From Agrypnia vestita (lineage: Eukaryota; Arthropoda; Insecta; Trichoptera; Phryganeidae), in NCBI GenBank assembly GCA_016648135.1, contig JADDOH010001519.1, positions 344,784-408,783 on the forward strand: 64,000 nt of DNA, in the 5' to 3' direction. Under the pieces are notes generated by a model. That model ran no database searches. It was not told the origin of the DNA and saw only the letters and a list, made by a program, of their open reading frames with translations. The position numbers and the translations under genes are program-made. Positions 1-11,534 of this stretch are shown here, piece after piece; positions within the stretch are counted from its first letter, which is position 1; every line of letters starts with the position of its first letter.

Positions 1-437
1 TAAATCAAACATATTGGAACCAGACTGTGTACATACTAAGAAATTGAAGTTAGTTCATCTATACTAATATACAAAGAGGCAAAGTTTGTGGGTTTGTAAG
101 TGTGGATGTAGGAGGTAATCTCCGAAACTACTCATCCGATTTCAAAAATTCTTTCACCAATATTTAGAATGGACTATCAGAGTAGACGTACGTTATATAT
201 TATCCTGTCAAAATAAGAGGGCTTTTTATGGTGACCTATTTTACAACTAAAGTCGACGAAAAAATGGTCGAGCGATGCGTTTTTTTACGAATGCTGCATT
301 AACAGTAAGAGATATTTAACACATTCCACCACTAATAATATGACATAATTTGATAATTAAAAACACTATTTAATTATTACATCTTTTATTTCAAAGAAAC
401 CTTAACAAAAAACGGTACAACATAGAGTGCCACCACG

Positions 438-852
438 ATAACTTGGCGTGCGATGGAGGTCGCCCCTGTCGCAAAACAGAAGTTGCCAGGTTGTAAATTT
501 ATTACACAATTCATAATGTACTGAATGTCCAGTGACCAGTGTCAATATAAATTTGGTCGGATAACAGCGCGCTCCGTGGCGGCCGCTCTATCTGTCAAAC
601 TATCAGACGGTAATATCGGTCCATTATTTGCTTTTTCAGCTTCGCAAAACTTTAATACTTCATTGGCAATTGTTCTTGCACCACCGCGGACTGTTTTGGT
701 TGTTTTGGACATAATAATTCAGTGTATATTGGTAATCAAGATGTCACAGCTCCCGAGTAAATACAAAATTGTATTGAATTACAGGGCGAGGGGTTGCCGC
801 CGGGTCTGGGCGGGGCGGGTTTTAGTTCCAATCCTGCAGCACGCCAAGTTAT
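438..852. repeat. 13-bp perfect inverted repeats around the transposase fragment
   Basis: ATAACTTGGCGTG at 438-450 and its exact reverse complement at 840-852. They enclose the transposase fragment at 542-712 and could be the short ends of a nested element. No target duplication is clear. Confidence 0.4.
542..712 (-). pseudogene. Tc1/mariner-like transposase N-terminal fragment
   Basis: A 56-codon frame starts MSKTTKTVRGGARTIANEVL and continues through KFCEAEKANNGPILPSDS. It resembles the N-terminus, ahead of the helix-turn-helix, of DDE transposase-like proteins that are repeated in lepidopteran genomes. It breaks down after the position where the helix-turn-helix should follow. The fragment lies between 13-bp inverted repeats (438-450 and 840-852), so it may be a small element nested inside the piggyBac-like insert. 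The family match is from memory of the motif only. Confidence 0.45.
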
Positions 853-895
853 GTTGGGCAATTTTTTATTTTTTATTTGGATATTTGTTTAATCT

Positions 896-1150
896 TCATC
901 TCCGGGCAGTTTTGGAAGGGTATGGTAACTCGCGATCTACGTGTTGTTCTATTGAAGTGTCACTTGACACTTCAGAATCACTAGTTGAACACTCCAAATC
1001 GTTTTTCGAAGATGTAAAATCACTTGAATCACTAGCACATTCTTCAATTTCACTTTCACTATAACCTTAAAGAAGCAATTGTTTAATTCCAACTTCATTT
1101 GATAAAATATTACGAGCGCGACGAGATCGTTTACTACTGCTGGCGGGCAT
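896..1150 (-). pseudogene. piggyBac-like transposase, N-terminal remnant
   Basis: An ATG at 1150 opens a basic start (MPASSSKRSRRARNILSNEV). The frame stops after about 27 codons. Reading continues one frame over with an acidic, Ser/Asp-rich stretch (GYSESEIEECASDSSDF) and ends at a TGA at 896-898. A short basic start followed by an acidic low-complexity region is typical of piggyBac transposase N-termini, and the TTAA duplication around the insert agrees. No DDD catalytic domain is present. Family placement is inferred from composition and context. Confidence 0.45.
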
Positions 1151-1544
1151 TTTGGAAACACTGTTGGTTGTCAAAATACATGTTAAAAATAATAAGTAAA
1201 AAACATTAGTAATTATATTTTTTCATATAAATATAATTCATAATTATTTTATCAACGATATTTACATGAATAAAGTTGTTGTCAATGATTTTTTATGCAT
1301 AAAATGATTACGCAAAGACAGATCAGCGTTTCGCCGGCTTAGTGCTTTAATACCATAATATAGTAGACCGACATTCGCCGGCTTCGTGTGTCAATGGGTT
1401 AAATACTTTCTATAGAGAAGTTGTTGAACTTAGCAGTTCTATAAAAATGTCAGCGATGACATATATCTATATGACAAGGTTAATACACATATTGACATAA
1501 ATACAACATAAATCTACGCATGCAAAGCCATGCGGGTAAGCTAG

Positions 1545-2802
1545 TGTCTATATATTTTGGTTGTCTGTGTACTAAACCAATGTTCTTATCATAGTATAGA
1601 CATTCGATAAACAACAATACATTCTGGAATTTTATGAGAATTCAATCTATAATCGCAAAATGCTAATAAAAATTTGCCTTAAAGAAATTAGACTGCGCCC
1701 ATGCCAAACAGTCCTTAGCCGAGTTTTTGATAAATGAATGTTTTTCACTAAAAAGACATTGTCTGATAGTCTCTCGGGAGGATGTCTATTTTTAATTGGG
1801 CTACATCAGTAAGAGATGAAAATAATTTGCAATTCAGCAGCAGTCAAAACAGAATACATATTTGTAATTGAATGCCTTCTGCTTGTCTAACTTTTCAGAG
1901 TAAATTGTTACAGGTATTTATATTTTATTTTTAATGAGATACTAACATAACACTGGGTACAAAATACATAAAGAACGACACAATTACAAATGTCTTCGGG
2001 CTGCTCTGGCAACGTGCATATATTTAATGTGCCAATGCAATGCGATCATGTACGAATTGGCACATTTCCCGCACAGCGATTAGGTGTGTACAGTGCAAGT
2101 TGCAAACAAGCATACAAAGTAAAACTGGTAACGATTATTATTGATAGAGTAAAATTAAAAAAAAAAAACAGAGATGCGAGCACGGAATACGTGTAGCATC
2201 AATAGTCTTACTATTTTCAAAAATGCTTGGTGCTATGAAAATCTATCTTGCTGGTGTCCTGAAATGGAGCTCAAACCACCGACTATCAGATTACTAGGCA
2301 AGCGTCATGACCACTACACCAACAAGCTACTTAAATTATTGCTATATTATAATGTATAATGGAGTATTAAGCAACATTATTTATATATATATATATATAT
2401 TTAGTGGTACCCAGCTGATCCACACCGTGTACCTAAATGTCCTCAACAAAGGGTTTGAGATACAGACACGGTGACACCATACAAGTCGGACCTCTGCCGT
2501 AACATCAAGCAGGCCTGTGCCGAGTTAAACCATTCATTATTTTGTTCATTATTTATGTAATTTACTTGCTTTGGGGGCATATCTCCGGGAAGAAATAAAC
2601 ACTAACAACAGATCGATCTTTCATTCCAAAGACGGAACATTCCCTAAATATATAATATTCAATCATATACACTGGAAGACACCTAAAAAAGAGTATTCAT
2701 AATATTTTTTGAGTACCTATGATCAAATTTTTAAATACACAATTACCGGATTTTGTTTCCAGAGGATATCCTCATTAAGTCAAAATAAATAATAGTCATT
2801 AC
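1545..2802. other. Intron sequence without recognisable genes
   Basis: No coding exon was found here, including the next formin exon, which must lie beyond the left edge. There is a short (TA)n run near 2382-2401. A GC-richer block at about 2402-2610 ends near an AATAAA and looks like the tail of an unidentified retroposed sequence. Confidence 0.5.
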
Positions 2803-3011
2803 CTTATTATTCATGATGGCACGCATGCACATGATGCAGACGTGTATGTCATCCGTGCTGGCACCCATGTTGAGGCGGGCAGCGTGCTTGGATCTCCGCC
2901 GCACCGTGTGGGGACTGCCCTCGCCCCCGGTGCCCCCCGCCATCAGCAGAGGCGGACGGCTGCAGTGACGCGCGGGTGCCGAGGTCACAGATTCCATGTT
3001 GGGAGTATTGC
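2803..3011 (-). CDS. Frl: Formin-like protein (FMNL/Frl family), coding exon 5
   Basis: The exon starts after a TTTCTCAG acceptor and ends before a GTAATG donor. Its first two bases (GC) complete a codon with the last A of exon 4 to give Ser. The ending STDDIHVCIMCMRAIMNNK is the conserved start of the armadillo-like FH3 region of FMNL formins. The preceding Ser/Gly/Pro-rich linker (residues about 185-235 of the joined protein) is variable in the family. The exon ends on a codon boundary. The next exon is outside the window. Confidence 0.88.
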
Positions 3012-3970
3012 CTGAGAAATTGAAGTAATTCTGGCTATTTATTTGGACTAGAATAATAAATAATCTTTCAACAACTAATTATTTTATATTTCTTTCCATT
3101 CAAGACATAGATAATATGCCTTGCAGGCTGTGTATGTCGTATCTATACGTCTGTAAACAATTTTTACATGCGTTAAGCAATCTATTATAATTACGGAATC
3201 AATTTTAATGTGGTTTTTTTCAGCATATCTGACAATTCTCGGGAAAATTTTAAGCTATATGCTATTTAAGCTATATCCGGTACGACATTAGAAGACTGAG
3301 CAGCAAGTAATATGTTGCACAAGTCAGAAAAAAATTGTGCACTTTAAACTTGAAATGGAAACAATTTGAGAGATTTAATAGATCTGCAAAGGCATATATG
3401 CCAGATAAAAAGTTAGCTCATAATGTAATATACATTTACGTATAAATGATTCGACTACCTTCTGGTTTTCTGTTAATTAATAATAGTTAGTAATAATTTA
3501 CAAATAAACATGACTACCTTCCTTCTAAACAACATGATTAACAAATATTTAACTACATATTTGGACTAAAAATTAGTGGAATGTAAGCGACTTTTCATCA
3601 TATGTATGATAGGGCATTGTAAGTATAGTTTATTTAATATGTTGTATCATATTAAATCTGGAAAATTCATATTTATAAACCTGATAAGATTCCTTATGAA
3701 ACTGGGTAAACAAATTTTATTAAACTGAGTAAAACGAGTACATAACAGATGCATCCATAATACTGATCTGCAACTATGTATACCCTTCTGACGAAGCCAA
3801 CCATTACCACGATTTTTATGTTTTATTTCATTTTAAAATTCTATACCTATAGTCAACACTGAAGTAAAAATTGCCATAAATTGGAATCAATAATATTAAT
3901 TAGTTCAAATTACATACTATTTAGTATATAAAAATTTCTGTCAATGTGGAATCACATAATAAATGATTAC
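3012..3970 (-). other. Formin intron 4, no other feature seen
   Basis: AT-rich intron. A stretch near 3785-3850 is shared with about 30865-30940, so it is a fragment of a dispersed repeat that I cannot name. Confidence 0.5.
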
Positions 3971-4110
3971 TTTGTGAGATCCCATCATTGGATGCTGTTC
4001 TGGACTCCTCGATTCTCTGCTCGTGTCTCATCATACTCAATCGGAAGCTCAGGTAGTCTATCAGCACATCCAGACCTTGGTTGCTTTCATCCAGGAACTC
4101 TCGGACCCAT
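3971..4110 (-). CDS. Frl: Formin-like protein (FMNL/Frl family), coding exon 4
   Basis: The acceptor is TTTTCAAG and the donor GTAATC. The exon supplies the last base of a codon shared with exon 3 (GA+A gives Glu), then [20 protein letters not shown], the family hallmark WVREFLNEENKGLDVL with conservative changes. It then runs into a diverged linker ending GISQ, and its last A joins exon 5. The phases agree on both sides. This belongs to the GTPase-binding/FH3 domain that holds the formin inactive until a Rho-family GTPase binds. Confidence 0.88.
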
Positions 4111-5609
4111 CTTGAAAAGAAGAGATAATAAATGGAGTTTCTTATTTTTATTTTTTTGATTTAAAAATGTATTTGTAAGCTCAGATATTAAAGCGTCAAA
4201 AACTAAGGCCAATGTCACATTTTGCTTTTATTATCTGTCAGCTGATACTAATATCCGGTTAGCCGATATGCTAGTCCGTTTTATATTTGGTTTAAAATAT
4301 CCAAAATCCGGTATTTGCTTGGTAAAATATATATTTTTTTAATCATAGCTTAAATTCAATATAGCCTAGAGCTCAGCAGTTTTATGATGCTATTGACAGT
4401 TGAGACTGATTTCTTATCTCATGAGATTTGTTGGTAATGGCAGTATGTATCAATTGCTTTATTCTGCTTGTATAAAATGCAGTAAGCAATTCGCCAACTT
4501 GCTCTGGGTTCACTCTGTACTGTCTTTTACATGGAATACAAGACATTGTACCTACATGAGCCATTAGGATGCATAATAGTTTGAATAGTGAAATGCTAAC
4601 TTAATAAACATCTAAACTAAATTTCAATCACAGAGAAGTTGATATTGAGGAATGTTATCAATATTTTTAAGAGTAAAATGAGATTTAGAAGAATCTAGGA
4701 TCTGTCTGAAGTGTTTATAAACTTGTTAAAATTCCCACAATCCAAAATCAAAGACAATGAAAAATCCCAAAAGAATAGTTGGTGCAAATTTAATTTAAAT
4801 TAATTCATGATTTTGTTCAATGCCATATTATATTGTTGAACATAAGTCTAATATTTGTAAATGATATAATTTTTTACATAGCAATTGGATAGCCCCTAGG
4901 TATACTGTAGAATCTTCAAAAATTATTTTTTCATTTTTAATATCTCAAACCATCCAATTTATTCTATATTTTTAGACAATGTGAAAAAAAATTAGAATTT
5001 TTGTTTTAAAAAAAGAAAATATTAAAAAAAATTAAACTTTTAAACGATTTAAATACCTGCCTAAATTATGAGTCAAAAATGTTCTAACATTAATGTCCTA
5101 ATGTAACATGAAGAGAAGAAATTTGAAAAAAAATATTCTGAAAGGTTTTAATTAATATCCTAAGACAGAGTAGATGGAATGTATTTACTTATGTAAGCAT
5201 AGTTTCTACGAGAAATGTCATCACTTCAAAACTGACGAAGTGTACAATGTTATATAATAGCCGTCAAGATATGATATTAGGACTTTGATGTTAGAACATT
5301 TTCTACTGTACAAAACATCTTCAATAAACAAAACATCTATAATGATGTCTAAGACAGCGTTTTATGTTAGTTTGATTGATAATAATATTGATTTAGTATT
5401 ATTGAAGATTAAATAAATTTTTATTTTAAAATTAAAAATTTAACAATTAAAAGGTCTAAAAGGAAACGTGTAAATTGGTACAAAAGTGTAATCAAATTTG
5501 ATTATATATGAATTTAAATCTGTAAAGGGAAAAAACTATATGTAAAGCACACTATGATAAGCAAATGAAGCAGAAATATTATGATGTATGTATGTACAAG
5601 GTTACTCAC
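4111..5609 (-). other. Formin intron 3, mostly featureless
   Basis: AT-rich intron. At 5200-5260 a segment ending GACGAAGTGTACAATGT is found in reverse near 21700-21790, which suggests a MITE family. Nothing else is recognised. Confidence 0.45.
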
Positions 5610-5689
5610 TCAATATGATTTGTTCGTAAGGAAATTTCCAAATCTCGCAACACTTGTGTGGACGTTGATTCTCCGACCATTTTCCTTTT
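5610..5689 (-). CDS. Frl: Formin-like protein (FMNL/Frl family), coding exon 3
   Basis: An 80-nt exon with acceptor GCGTTTTAG and donor GTGAGT. It encodes KRKMVGESTSTQVLRDLEIS followed by LRTNHI and two bases of the next codon. This matches the FMNL segment [24 protein letters not shown]. The family glycine before the Trp is Glu here. It starts on a codon boundary directly after exon 2 (ending SHR) and hands a split codon to exon 4. Confidence 0.88.
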
Positions 5690-6174
5690 CTAAAACGCCA
5701 CAGAATGGTGTGATATGAAAAGCGAAAGCCAAAAGACAACACAACAAATGTTATGGAGGGAATCGGCAGGTAAGGTTAAAACGGTAATGCCTACCAAACA
5801 GGAGAAGGCCAACAAATGTATTATAGAAAGATACACGAGCCTAAAGTAACTATGATTAGATAATGCCTAATTTGGAACAATTAATTTTGACTCAAAACCA
5901 TAAATAAGTGAGCAAAAAAACATTTTTTAGTGTTCTATTGTCAGGACACATAAATGAAATGACTTTTTGCATGCTTTTATTTAACTTTCTTTATCTGTTG
6001 TTTGTTGTGGTGGAATCTTGTAATTGATTTTTCACCAACTTCCCGACTAGCTAGAGCTCTGAAACTTTCAACATTTACGTAAATTGGATGACTATACACT
6101 ATTAAATCATTTTAGACACGATTTGGTCACTATCTCCATTGAAATTAATAAGCAGGGGCCGCAGAAACAGCTGA

Positions 6175-6300
6175 AGAATTTTTAATGAAATTTAAAATAA
6201 ATTTAATTTTAATAAATATTATTAAGTTCTGCAGGTTAAGTGTTATTTTAAAGGTGACAGCTGTTTCGGCTTGTAAGGCCATTATCAAACAGTTAGCCGG
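6175..6300 (-). mobile_element. Solo end of a Penelope-like element with a hammerhead-like motif
   Basis: The sequence is homologous to the inverted arms at 31728-31965 and 32190-32418. On the minus strand it holds a TTGATAAT, a GGC...GCC hairpin, CGAAAC and the palindrome ACAGCTGT, in the same order as the hammerhead-like motif of that family. No coding sequence is attached. Confidence 0.5.
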
Positions 6301-7040
6301 AGAACATGCTATTCGAAAATTTGTTTTTAACTTAAACAATGTGTCTAATATTTGGATACTGCTTGGGTGATGTTAAAAAATCAATTACGAATGTATGCGT
6401 ATAAAAGCATGTCTTCAAAATTTGTTTTCATTTATGATGAAAATTTATCATGAAAATTTTAGGACAAATGTATGATATTTTATTCTATGAAAAAAGGTTT
6501 CTATAAAATGGATCCAGAAAGGCATTGCTAAATTTTAGTGTAGAAAAATTCAGCACAGCAAAAACCATGACTGACAACATTCCCTGCAATCCTTGTGAAT
6601 AGTAAAAATGCAATTTATATTGATGGCTTACCATAAATTGATGTGACTAACTCACAATCTATATAAGTAACATATAAAAAATCTCTGAATATAACAAGAA
6701 AATATGGATGTTCGGTCTCTGAATAGACGGTTAAATATTTTTGCTATTTTAAAAAATGAAGAAGAATAAAAATTTAATAAACATATATTTTGATTATAAA
6801 CCAATTAATTATGCATAACGATTTAACACATTGTACATTGTGTAAAAATGCTAAATTTAATACAAGTATGGATGACGTTGATATAAAGAAATTTCTACAG
6901 ACATTATCAATATTCCCAAGTTTTCACGGCTATTCAGAATCCTCTCGTTCTGTGTTAACATATTAGGTCCTTACATATGAAATTGGCGTTTAGTATGGGA
7001 GGAACATAAAGCCGATTTTTTTTTATTATAAAATATCTAT

Positions 7041-8257
7041 TTAATCAAAGTATGTACCATTGCTATCTATGCACTTTTGCCATCACATAGGTAGTTCATC
7101 AATTCCTTTACTAAAAAACCATTTGGACGGGAATCAATAAAATCTTTGAAGGCGGTTTGGACTGCCCCATCGGAGTTGAATTTTTTCCTTTGCAAGAGTT
7201 ATCCAAACTTCGAAAAAAATGGTAATCTGTTGGGGCAAGGTCCGGAGAGTACGGTGGATGTCTTAGACATTCCAATTGAAGCTCCTCTAATTTGGTAGCC
7301 GTCTGTTGTGCAGTGTGTGGTCTAGCGTTATCATGAAGCAGCAGTGGCCTAGAGCGATTAACCAGCCTCGGTTGTTTAGCAGCTAGCTTTTCCATCATGG
7401 TTTGCAGTTGCTGACAATAGACATGTGCCGTAATCGTCTGACCAGATTTAAGAAAGCTGTAGTAAACGACACCAGCACTAGTCCACCAAACGCTCACAAG
7501 TAACTTTTTTGGAGTCAATTTTCGCTTGGGGCATGGTTTGGCTGGTTCGGCAGGGTTCAGCCATTGCGATGAGCGCTTCCGATTATCGTACAGGATCCAC
7601 TTTTCATCACAGGTAATTATTATTATTATTATTATAGATAATGGGCAGGCAGCTTAAGCTGATGGGCCCATATCACTGTCTCTCATTTGAATATCCAGCC
7701 TATTCTTAAATTGGTTGACACTGGCTGCAGACACAACGCCCTCAGGCAAACTGTTCCACATATTGACCACTCTATTGCTTAATGCATGCTTTCTTGGGTT
7801 ACACGAGAACCGTAATGATTCGATTTAAAATCCCTTCATTATTGTGCCGGTTGAGTAATGCAACGCAGCAGTCAACGCGCGTTTGTTGATTTGCTTCACT
7901 CAATTCGTGAGGTACCCACCTTTCAAGCTTTTTCACCTTACCAATTTGCTTCAAGTGGATTAAAACAGTTTTATCACTAACACCGCAGCCTGCAGCTAAC
8001 TCGGATGTGGTTTGCGATGGATCCGCTTCCACAATAGCCTTCAATTCTTCATTATCAACTTTGGTCTCCGGCCGTCCACGGGGTTTGTTCTGCAGGTCGA
8101 AATTTCCAGAACGAAAACGTTGGAACCAAAAACGCACTGTGTTTTCTTTTGCGGCACCGTCGCCATACACATCATTAATCCTTCGAGCCGTTTCTGCAGC
8201 ACTGGTGCCACGGTGGAACTCGTACTCGTAAATAACGCGATATTTCAAGTTTTTCAT
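7041..8257 (-). pseudogene. mariner transposase (DD34D), disrupted
   Basis: The start is MKNLKYRVIYEYEFHRGTSA at 8257, with a two-part helix-turn-helix N-terminus and the linker motif WVPHEL. Reading is broken at 7812 by a 194-bp LINE insert and resumes at 7613 with ITCDEKW (first catalytic Asp), then HDNARPH (second Asp) and YSPDLAPTDYHFF (third Asp). After YHFFRSLDN a frameshift and then an in-frame stop spoil the C-terminus, where GIDELP and IDSNGTYFD can still be read in other frames. The protein would be about 345 residues if whole. It cannot make active transposase. Confidence 0.9.
7618..7811 (-). mobile_element. 5'-truncated LINE tail inserted in the mariner
   Basis: A 5-bp target duplication (GTAAT at 7613-7617 and 7812-7816) flanks 194 bp. 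On the minus strand it encodes the end of a LINE reverse transcriptase (HALSNRVVNMWNSLPEGVVS then a Phe-Lys-Asn-Arg-Leu-Asp motif) and stops. It then ends in an (ATA)n tail of about 20 bases. Severe 5' truncation plus a simple-repeat tail is typical of CR1/Jockey-group retroposition. Confidence 0.8.
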
Positions 8258-8689
8258 TTTGTAAACTGAGTGACGCAAAGAAAAAAACAATTGAGGAAAA
8301 AACAAATGAATTATAATTTTCAAAACACAAATACATGAGTAAATAGCTGTATAAATTTGGATTTGGAATTCCTAACCAAAGAGAAGATATTTGAGATCAA
8401 ATTTGCCAGTACTGCAAAACGCCAATTTCATATGTAAGGACCTAATATCACCTCTGATCATGGTCCCTAAAATGGCAGAATATCCCAGAAAACTAACAAG
8501 AAGAGAGATTATCAAAATTATAAATTCGCTTATTAAAGATACAATGAATTTTACTGAAATTTTATCATGTAAAACAATCAAAAATATGTCGATGAATATT
8601 TCAGAGACCAGACAACACAGAGAAGAAAAAAATGTAAGCATGACACCATAGGTAAAATGCAAAACAAAGTGAATTTAATATCATTTGAA

Positions 8690-8950
8690 TTTTAATTTTC
8701 TCTATCACTGCGAAGGCCATGGTTTACGTGTAACGCGTCCTCGTAAGACTGAGGAACCCTTTCATTTAAATAATATTTAAATAATAAATAAAATACTAGT
8801 GTAGGACTAAACGATGTTAGTGTAAAGCGCCCTTGAGGTGATTTTTTTACGAAAATGGCGCTATAGAAATTATCCATTTTATTATTATTATTATTTAATA
8901 AAATTATAACTTCTTCAAAAACAGCAAAGTAATTTTGTAGTGACATTATT
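8690..8950 (-). repeat. Dispersed repeat with a (TAA)n-type tail
   Basis: The minus strand runs from a run of ATT/TAA triplets (near 8878-8895) into a GC-richer body. It looks like a LINE or SINE 3' end but could not be named. Confidence 0.3.
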
Positions 8951-9029
8951 AGTATAATTAATAAAAATAAACTTAGTTTTCACCACTTTTGTATTGAAAA
9001 CTATCAACATGTTTCAGAGCCTATGGCTC

Positions 9030-9334
9030 TTTTGTAATGATTGTGGTTATTTTTATATAGGAAAAACGGTAGAAATTTTGAAGATAGAGTTAAGGAACAC
9101 TTAAGGTGTTTAAATAGCAATAATTATTCTGAATTTTCTAACCATCTTTTGGCTATAGATCATTCTTTTGATATTAATAAGGGTTTACAAATCTTACATA
9201 CAAATTATACAGAATCACAGTTTGATAAATTTGAAATTTTGGAAATAATAAAAAGTGTTAATAGTAAATTGAATATTATAAATAACCAGGTCTTTTTTAC
9301 AAATAGTTATATTTTAAATTTATTTTCATGCTAA
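9030..9334 (+). pseudogene. GIY-YIG endonuclease remnant of a Penelope-like element
   Basis: Reading begins with NDCGYFYIGKT, the YIG half of the motif, then shifts frame once to NGRNFEDRVKEHLRCLNSNN and continues to a stop. The pattern FxxRxxEH followed by NHLxxxxHxF is usual for the PLE nuclease after its YIG motif. The GIY half and the whole reverse transcriptase are absent. A related minus-strand remnant is at 37854-38054. Confidence 0.65.
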
Positions 9335-9435
9335 GTAGGTACTTTATTATTATTCATTTTCAATATATATATTTTTTAAATATTTTGATTGTCTATACTT
9401 TGATTTTTGAATTTAATTTTGTTAGTATACAATTG

Positions 9436-9476
9436 TATCCTGACGAAGGGGCCACGGGCTCTGAAACATGTTGATA
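9436..9476 (+). ncRNA. Hammerhead-ribozyme-like motif, PLE A
   Basis: Core CTGACGA (9440-9446), then a GC-rich stem-loop II with a bulge, then GAAA (9463-9466). The last A starts the palindrome ACATGT (9466-9471), which can serve as stem III in a dimer. After T9472, GATA (9473-9476) pairs with TATC (9436-9439) as stem I. All catalytic core bases fit the hammerhead consensus CUGANGA/GAAA. One additional A sits before stem II. Confidence 0.5.
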
Positions 9477-9981
9477 TTTTTCATTCCAAAGTGGTGAAAA
9501 CTAAGAACATTCTTTTTTATGTTTTAATGTAAAGTTTTTGTAAAAAAATCAAAGGCTTAAATAATTAATTTTACAAAATAGTGTTTTAATAATATGCATT
9601 GTACTGTTAACCTACGTTGAATGACCCAGTTGACCACCAAATTTTTGACACTAATTTAGACAATGAGTTTCTGGACCTCATATTTTTTCTTTAGAATTAA
9701 ATAGACTAAGACCCGATTGCAATACTTATATGCATGTGTATTCTAATTGAGAAATTTGCATGAAATGAATTGTGATATTACACTCATTTGAATGCAGTTT
9801 AAAATAGCACATACAATACGCAGATATGATAATTTTATTATGTATGTAAATGATACAATTATATCAATAAATGCGTCATGATTTATCATAGGGAGAAGGC
9901 GACAAAACAAGAAAATGTGTAATACCCACTCACTTACAAGAATTATAAGTGTGTATAACATAAATATACAGAAACAATGTA

Positions 9982-10326
9982 CAGTAAAACCTCGTTAATT
10001 CAAACCCCAAAAATTTGCCATAATTCAAAAGTTTTAAAACCCATAAAACACACAAACAAAATGTTCATTTCTTAGCAAATTAACTCTGATAATTCGAAAA
10101 ACCCGTTAATTTGTATCGGGTACTTAAGTAATAGAAATGTCACGATATTTGCATTACATAACATAATAGGTATTGCATTTCCGAAGTGATTTCTTGAAAT
10201 ATGCAAAAACACAGACTTTTACATATGATTAATGGCATTTTTATGAGTTTTCAGCGAATTTCGCCATCATATATTGTGATTTTTATTTTTTCGTACCTTG
10301 AATTTCGAATTAACAAGGTTTTACTT
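9982..10326. mobile_element. pogo/Tigger-type MITE
   Basis: The left end is CAGTAAAACCTCGTTAATTC and the right end is a near-exact reverse complement (one mismatch at the outermost base). TA duplications lie at 9980-9981 and 10327-10328. The end sequence CAGTNNAACCTCGTTAATTC is characteristic of pogo-like elements. No coding capacity. A second left end of the family is at 24353. Confidence 0.75.
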
Positions 10327-10488
10327 TATATACCAACCCCTCCTACATACACACAGTAAGACAAGTCCTGTACATATTTAAATGAGTTCTGTTCCAAGGG
10401 CTTTTTCGCAAATTGAATTTGTTCACTAATCAGACCATCCAGAATTTACTTTAATAGATGCAATGGTCCTGCACCTAAAATCAGTCAT

Positions 10489-10531
10489 CGCGCAGTTTTT
10501 AAACATTTTAAATGTTTAAAAACACTGCGCA
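10489..10531. repeat. Hairpin-forming inverted repeat
   Basis: Arms of about 19 bases (GCGCAGTTTTTAAACATT against AATGTTTAAAAACACTGCGC) meet with almost no loop. It could be a small foldback element. No promoter or gene is next to it. Confidence 0.5.
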
Positions 10532-11534
10532 CAGTTTAACCGCGCGCTGAGATTAAAATGATTCGCATAGTAATTGAAAAATATGTGGCTACACTGAAGA
10601 GCACATACTTGTTAAAGAAGACCGCACGCAACTACTGTCAACATTATTGAATGTGTGCCAATGTCGCCAAGCTGCAGAGACACAAACTAGTGTAACGTGC
10701 TGCTACTAAATTTGATATTCCGGTACATATTCTAATTTTGCATTTATTTAAATAATAATCATACACATTCGTGTCTTTCAAAGATCACATGTATAGGAAT
10801 TTCTGTAAAGTATTGTAACTAATAAATAAGTCAATTTTAATTTTATATAACAAATAGGTTTCATACATATACAATATATAAAAAAAATACTGCCACATGA
10901 AATATATCAAATAAACCATTTGATACTTAAAATTAAAAATAACATCTTTGAAAGTTATATTTTATATGTATGTAGGAGAGGTTGATATAATAAACGCTAA
11001 AATAAATCAGAATTTTGAAATAACTAGTTTAACTTACGAATGTTGAAAAATAAAGAATTTTAGAGAACACTTGAAAACAAATTTAGTTTGGCTATCAGGA
11101 ATCGAACCTAACAACTCGCATTCATAGAACAAAGATAGCAATGCATTGTCCAACCAATTTTGTCTTGTTTACCTTAAATAATTTTATTTATTTATAATAT
11201 AGGGACAAGACAATAATCATGTGAAACGGAAAATACTTAAATAATTGAAAGATTAAATACCTGTACAATGGCCAACAACACCTTTGATAATTGCAAGCCA
11301 AAAAAAATACAAGAAGAATAAATGATTATGATTAAAATATATATTCAAACATATATTTTTTAATAATACTGAATCTTCATAGCAATTGTTATAGATGGTA
11401 AAATTATGATAACAAATCACAATATTAATTACTAAAGGCATTTTTGAGACTTTTTCAGTTACACTTTTGTGATAATGTCTGAATAAGGAGATGTCACACG
11501 GAATATAGAAAGGCTAGTCAGACTCAAAGCATAC
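10532..11534. other. Formin intron 2 remainder, no feature seen
   Basis: AT-rich sequence without coding potential or recognised repeats. Confidence 0.4.

Larger units (their letters stand above)
320..1398 (-). mobile_element. piggyBac-like element inserted in the Helitron
   Basis: TTAA at 316-319 and TTAA at 1399-1402 flank the insert. The related Helitron copy near 25195-25212 reads straight through a single TTAA, so it serves as an empty site. The right end reads inward as CCCATTGACACACGAAGCC, a CCC-type end as in piggyBac. The left end (CACATTCCACC) does not match it well, so one terminus is decayed. The insert holds an acidic piggyBac-like N-terminal remnant and part of a second, unrelated transposase. 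Confidence 0.6.
58..1544 (+). mobile_element. Non-autonomous Helitron, interrupted by a piggyBac-like insertion
   Basis: The element starts with TC directly after an A (5' TCTATACTAATAT) and ends with CTAG followed by T. Just inside the 3' end is a short GC-rich palindrome (GCATGCAAAGCCATGCGGG). These are Helitron hallmarks: A/T insertion site, 5' TC, 3' CTRR and a terminal hairpin. A second copy at 24959-25361 aligns along its length. The 3' end also matches that of 48826-49332. No Rep/helicase reading frame is present, so it depends on another element to move. Bases 320-1398 are a foreign insert. Confidence 0.75.
6963..8445 (-). mobile_element. mariner transposon, copy 1
   Basis: The terminal inverted repeats begin TTAGGTCCTTACATATGAAA and match over about 28 bp. 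A TA target duplication flanks them (6961-6962 and 8446-8447). The element lies in formin intron 2 and runs antisense to neither gene direction in particular; its transposase is on the minus strand, the same strand as the formin. It is interrupted by a LINE tail at 7618-7811. A second copy begins at 63434. Confidence 0.92.
8972..9505 (+). mobile_element. Penelope-like element A, short copy with inverted ends
   Basis: The left end (CTTAGTTTTCACCACTTTT) is matched in reverse at the right end, which finishes AAGTGGTGAAAACTAAG. Inside each end is the sequence ACATGTTGATA next to GAAA. Between them lies part of a GIY-YIG endonuclease. Penelope-like retroelements have terminal repeats in direct or inverted order and a C-terminal GIY-YIG nuclease. 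The reverse transcriptase part is missing. Confidence 0.7.

Noticed and set aside
525..1064. 179-codon plus-strand frame
   Set aside because: It is antisense to two transposase remnants and has no protein family resemblance.
1..2802. Sixth formin exon
   Set aside because: No sequence matching the next FH3 segment was found on the minus strand; it must lie outside the window.
5230..5260. CTGACGA as a hammerhead core (also at 3788)
   Set aside because: There is no GAAA and no stem II in the expected place.
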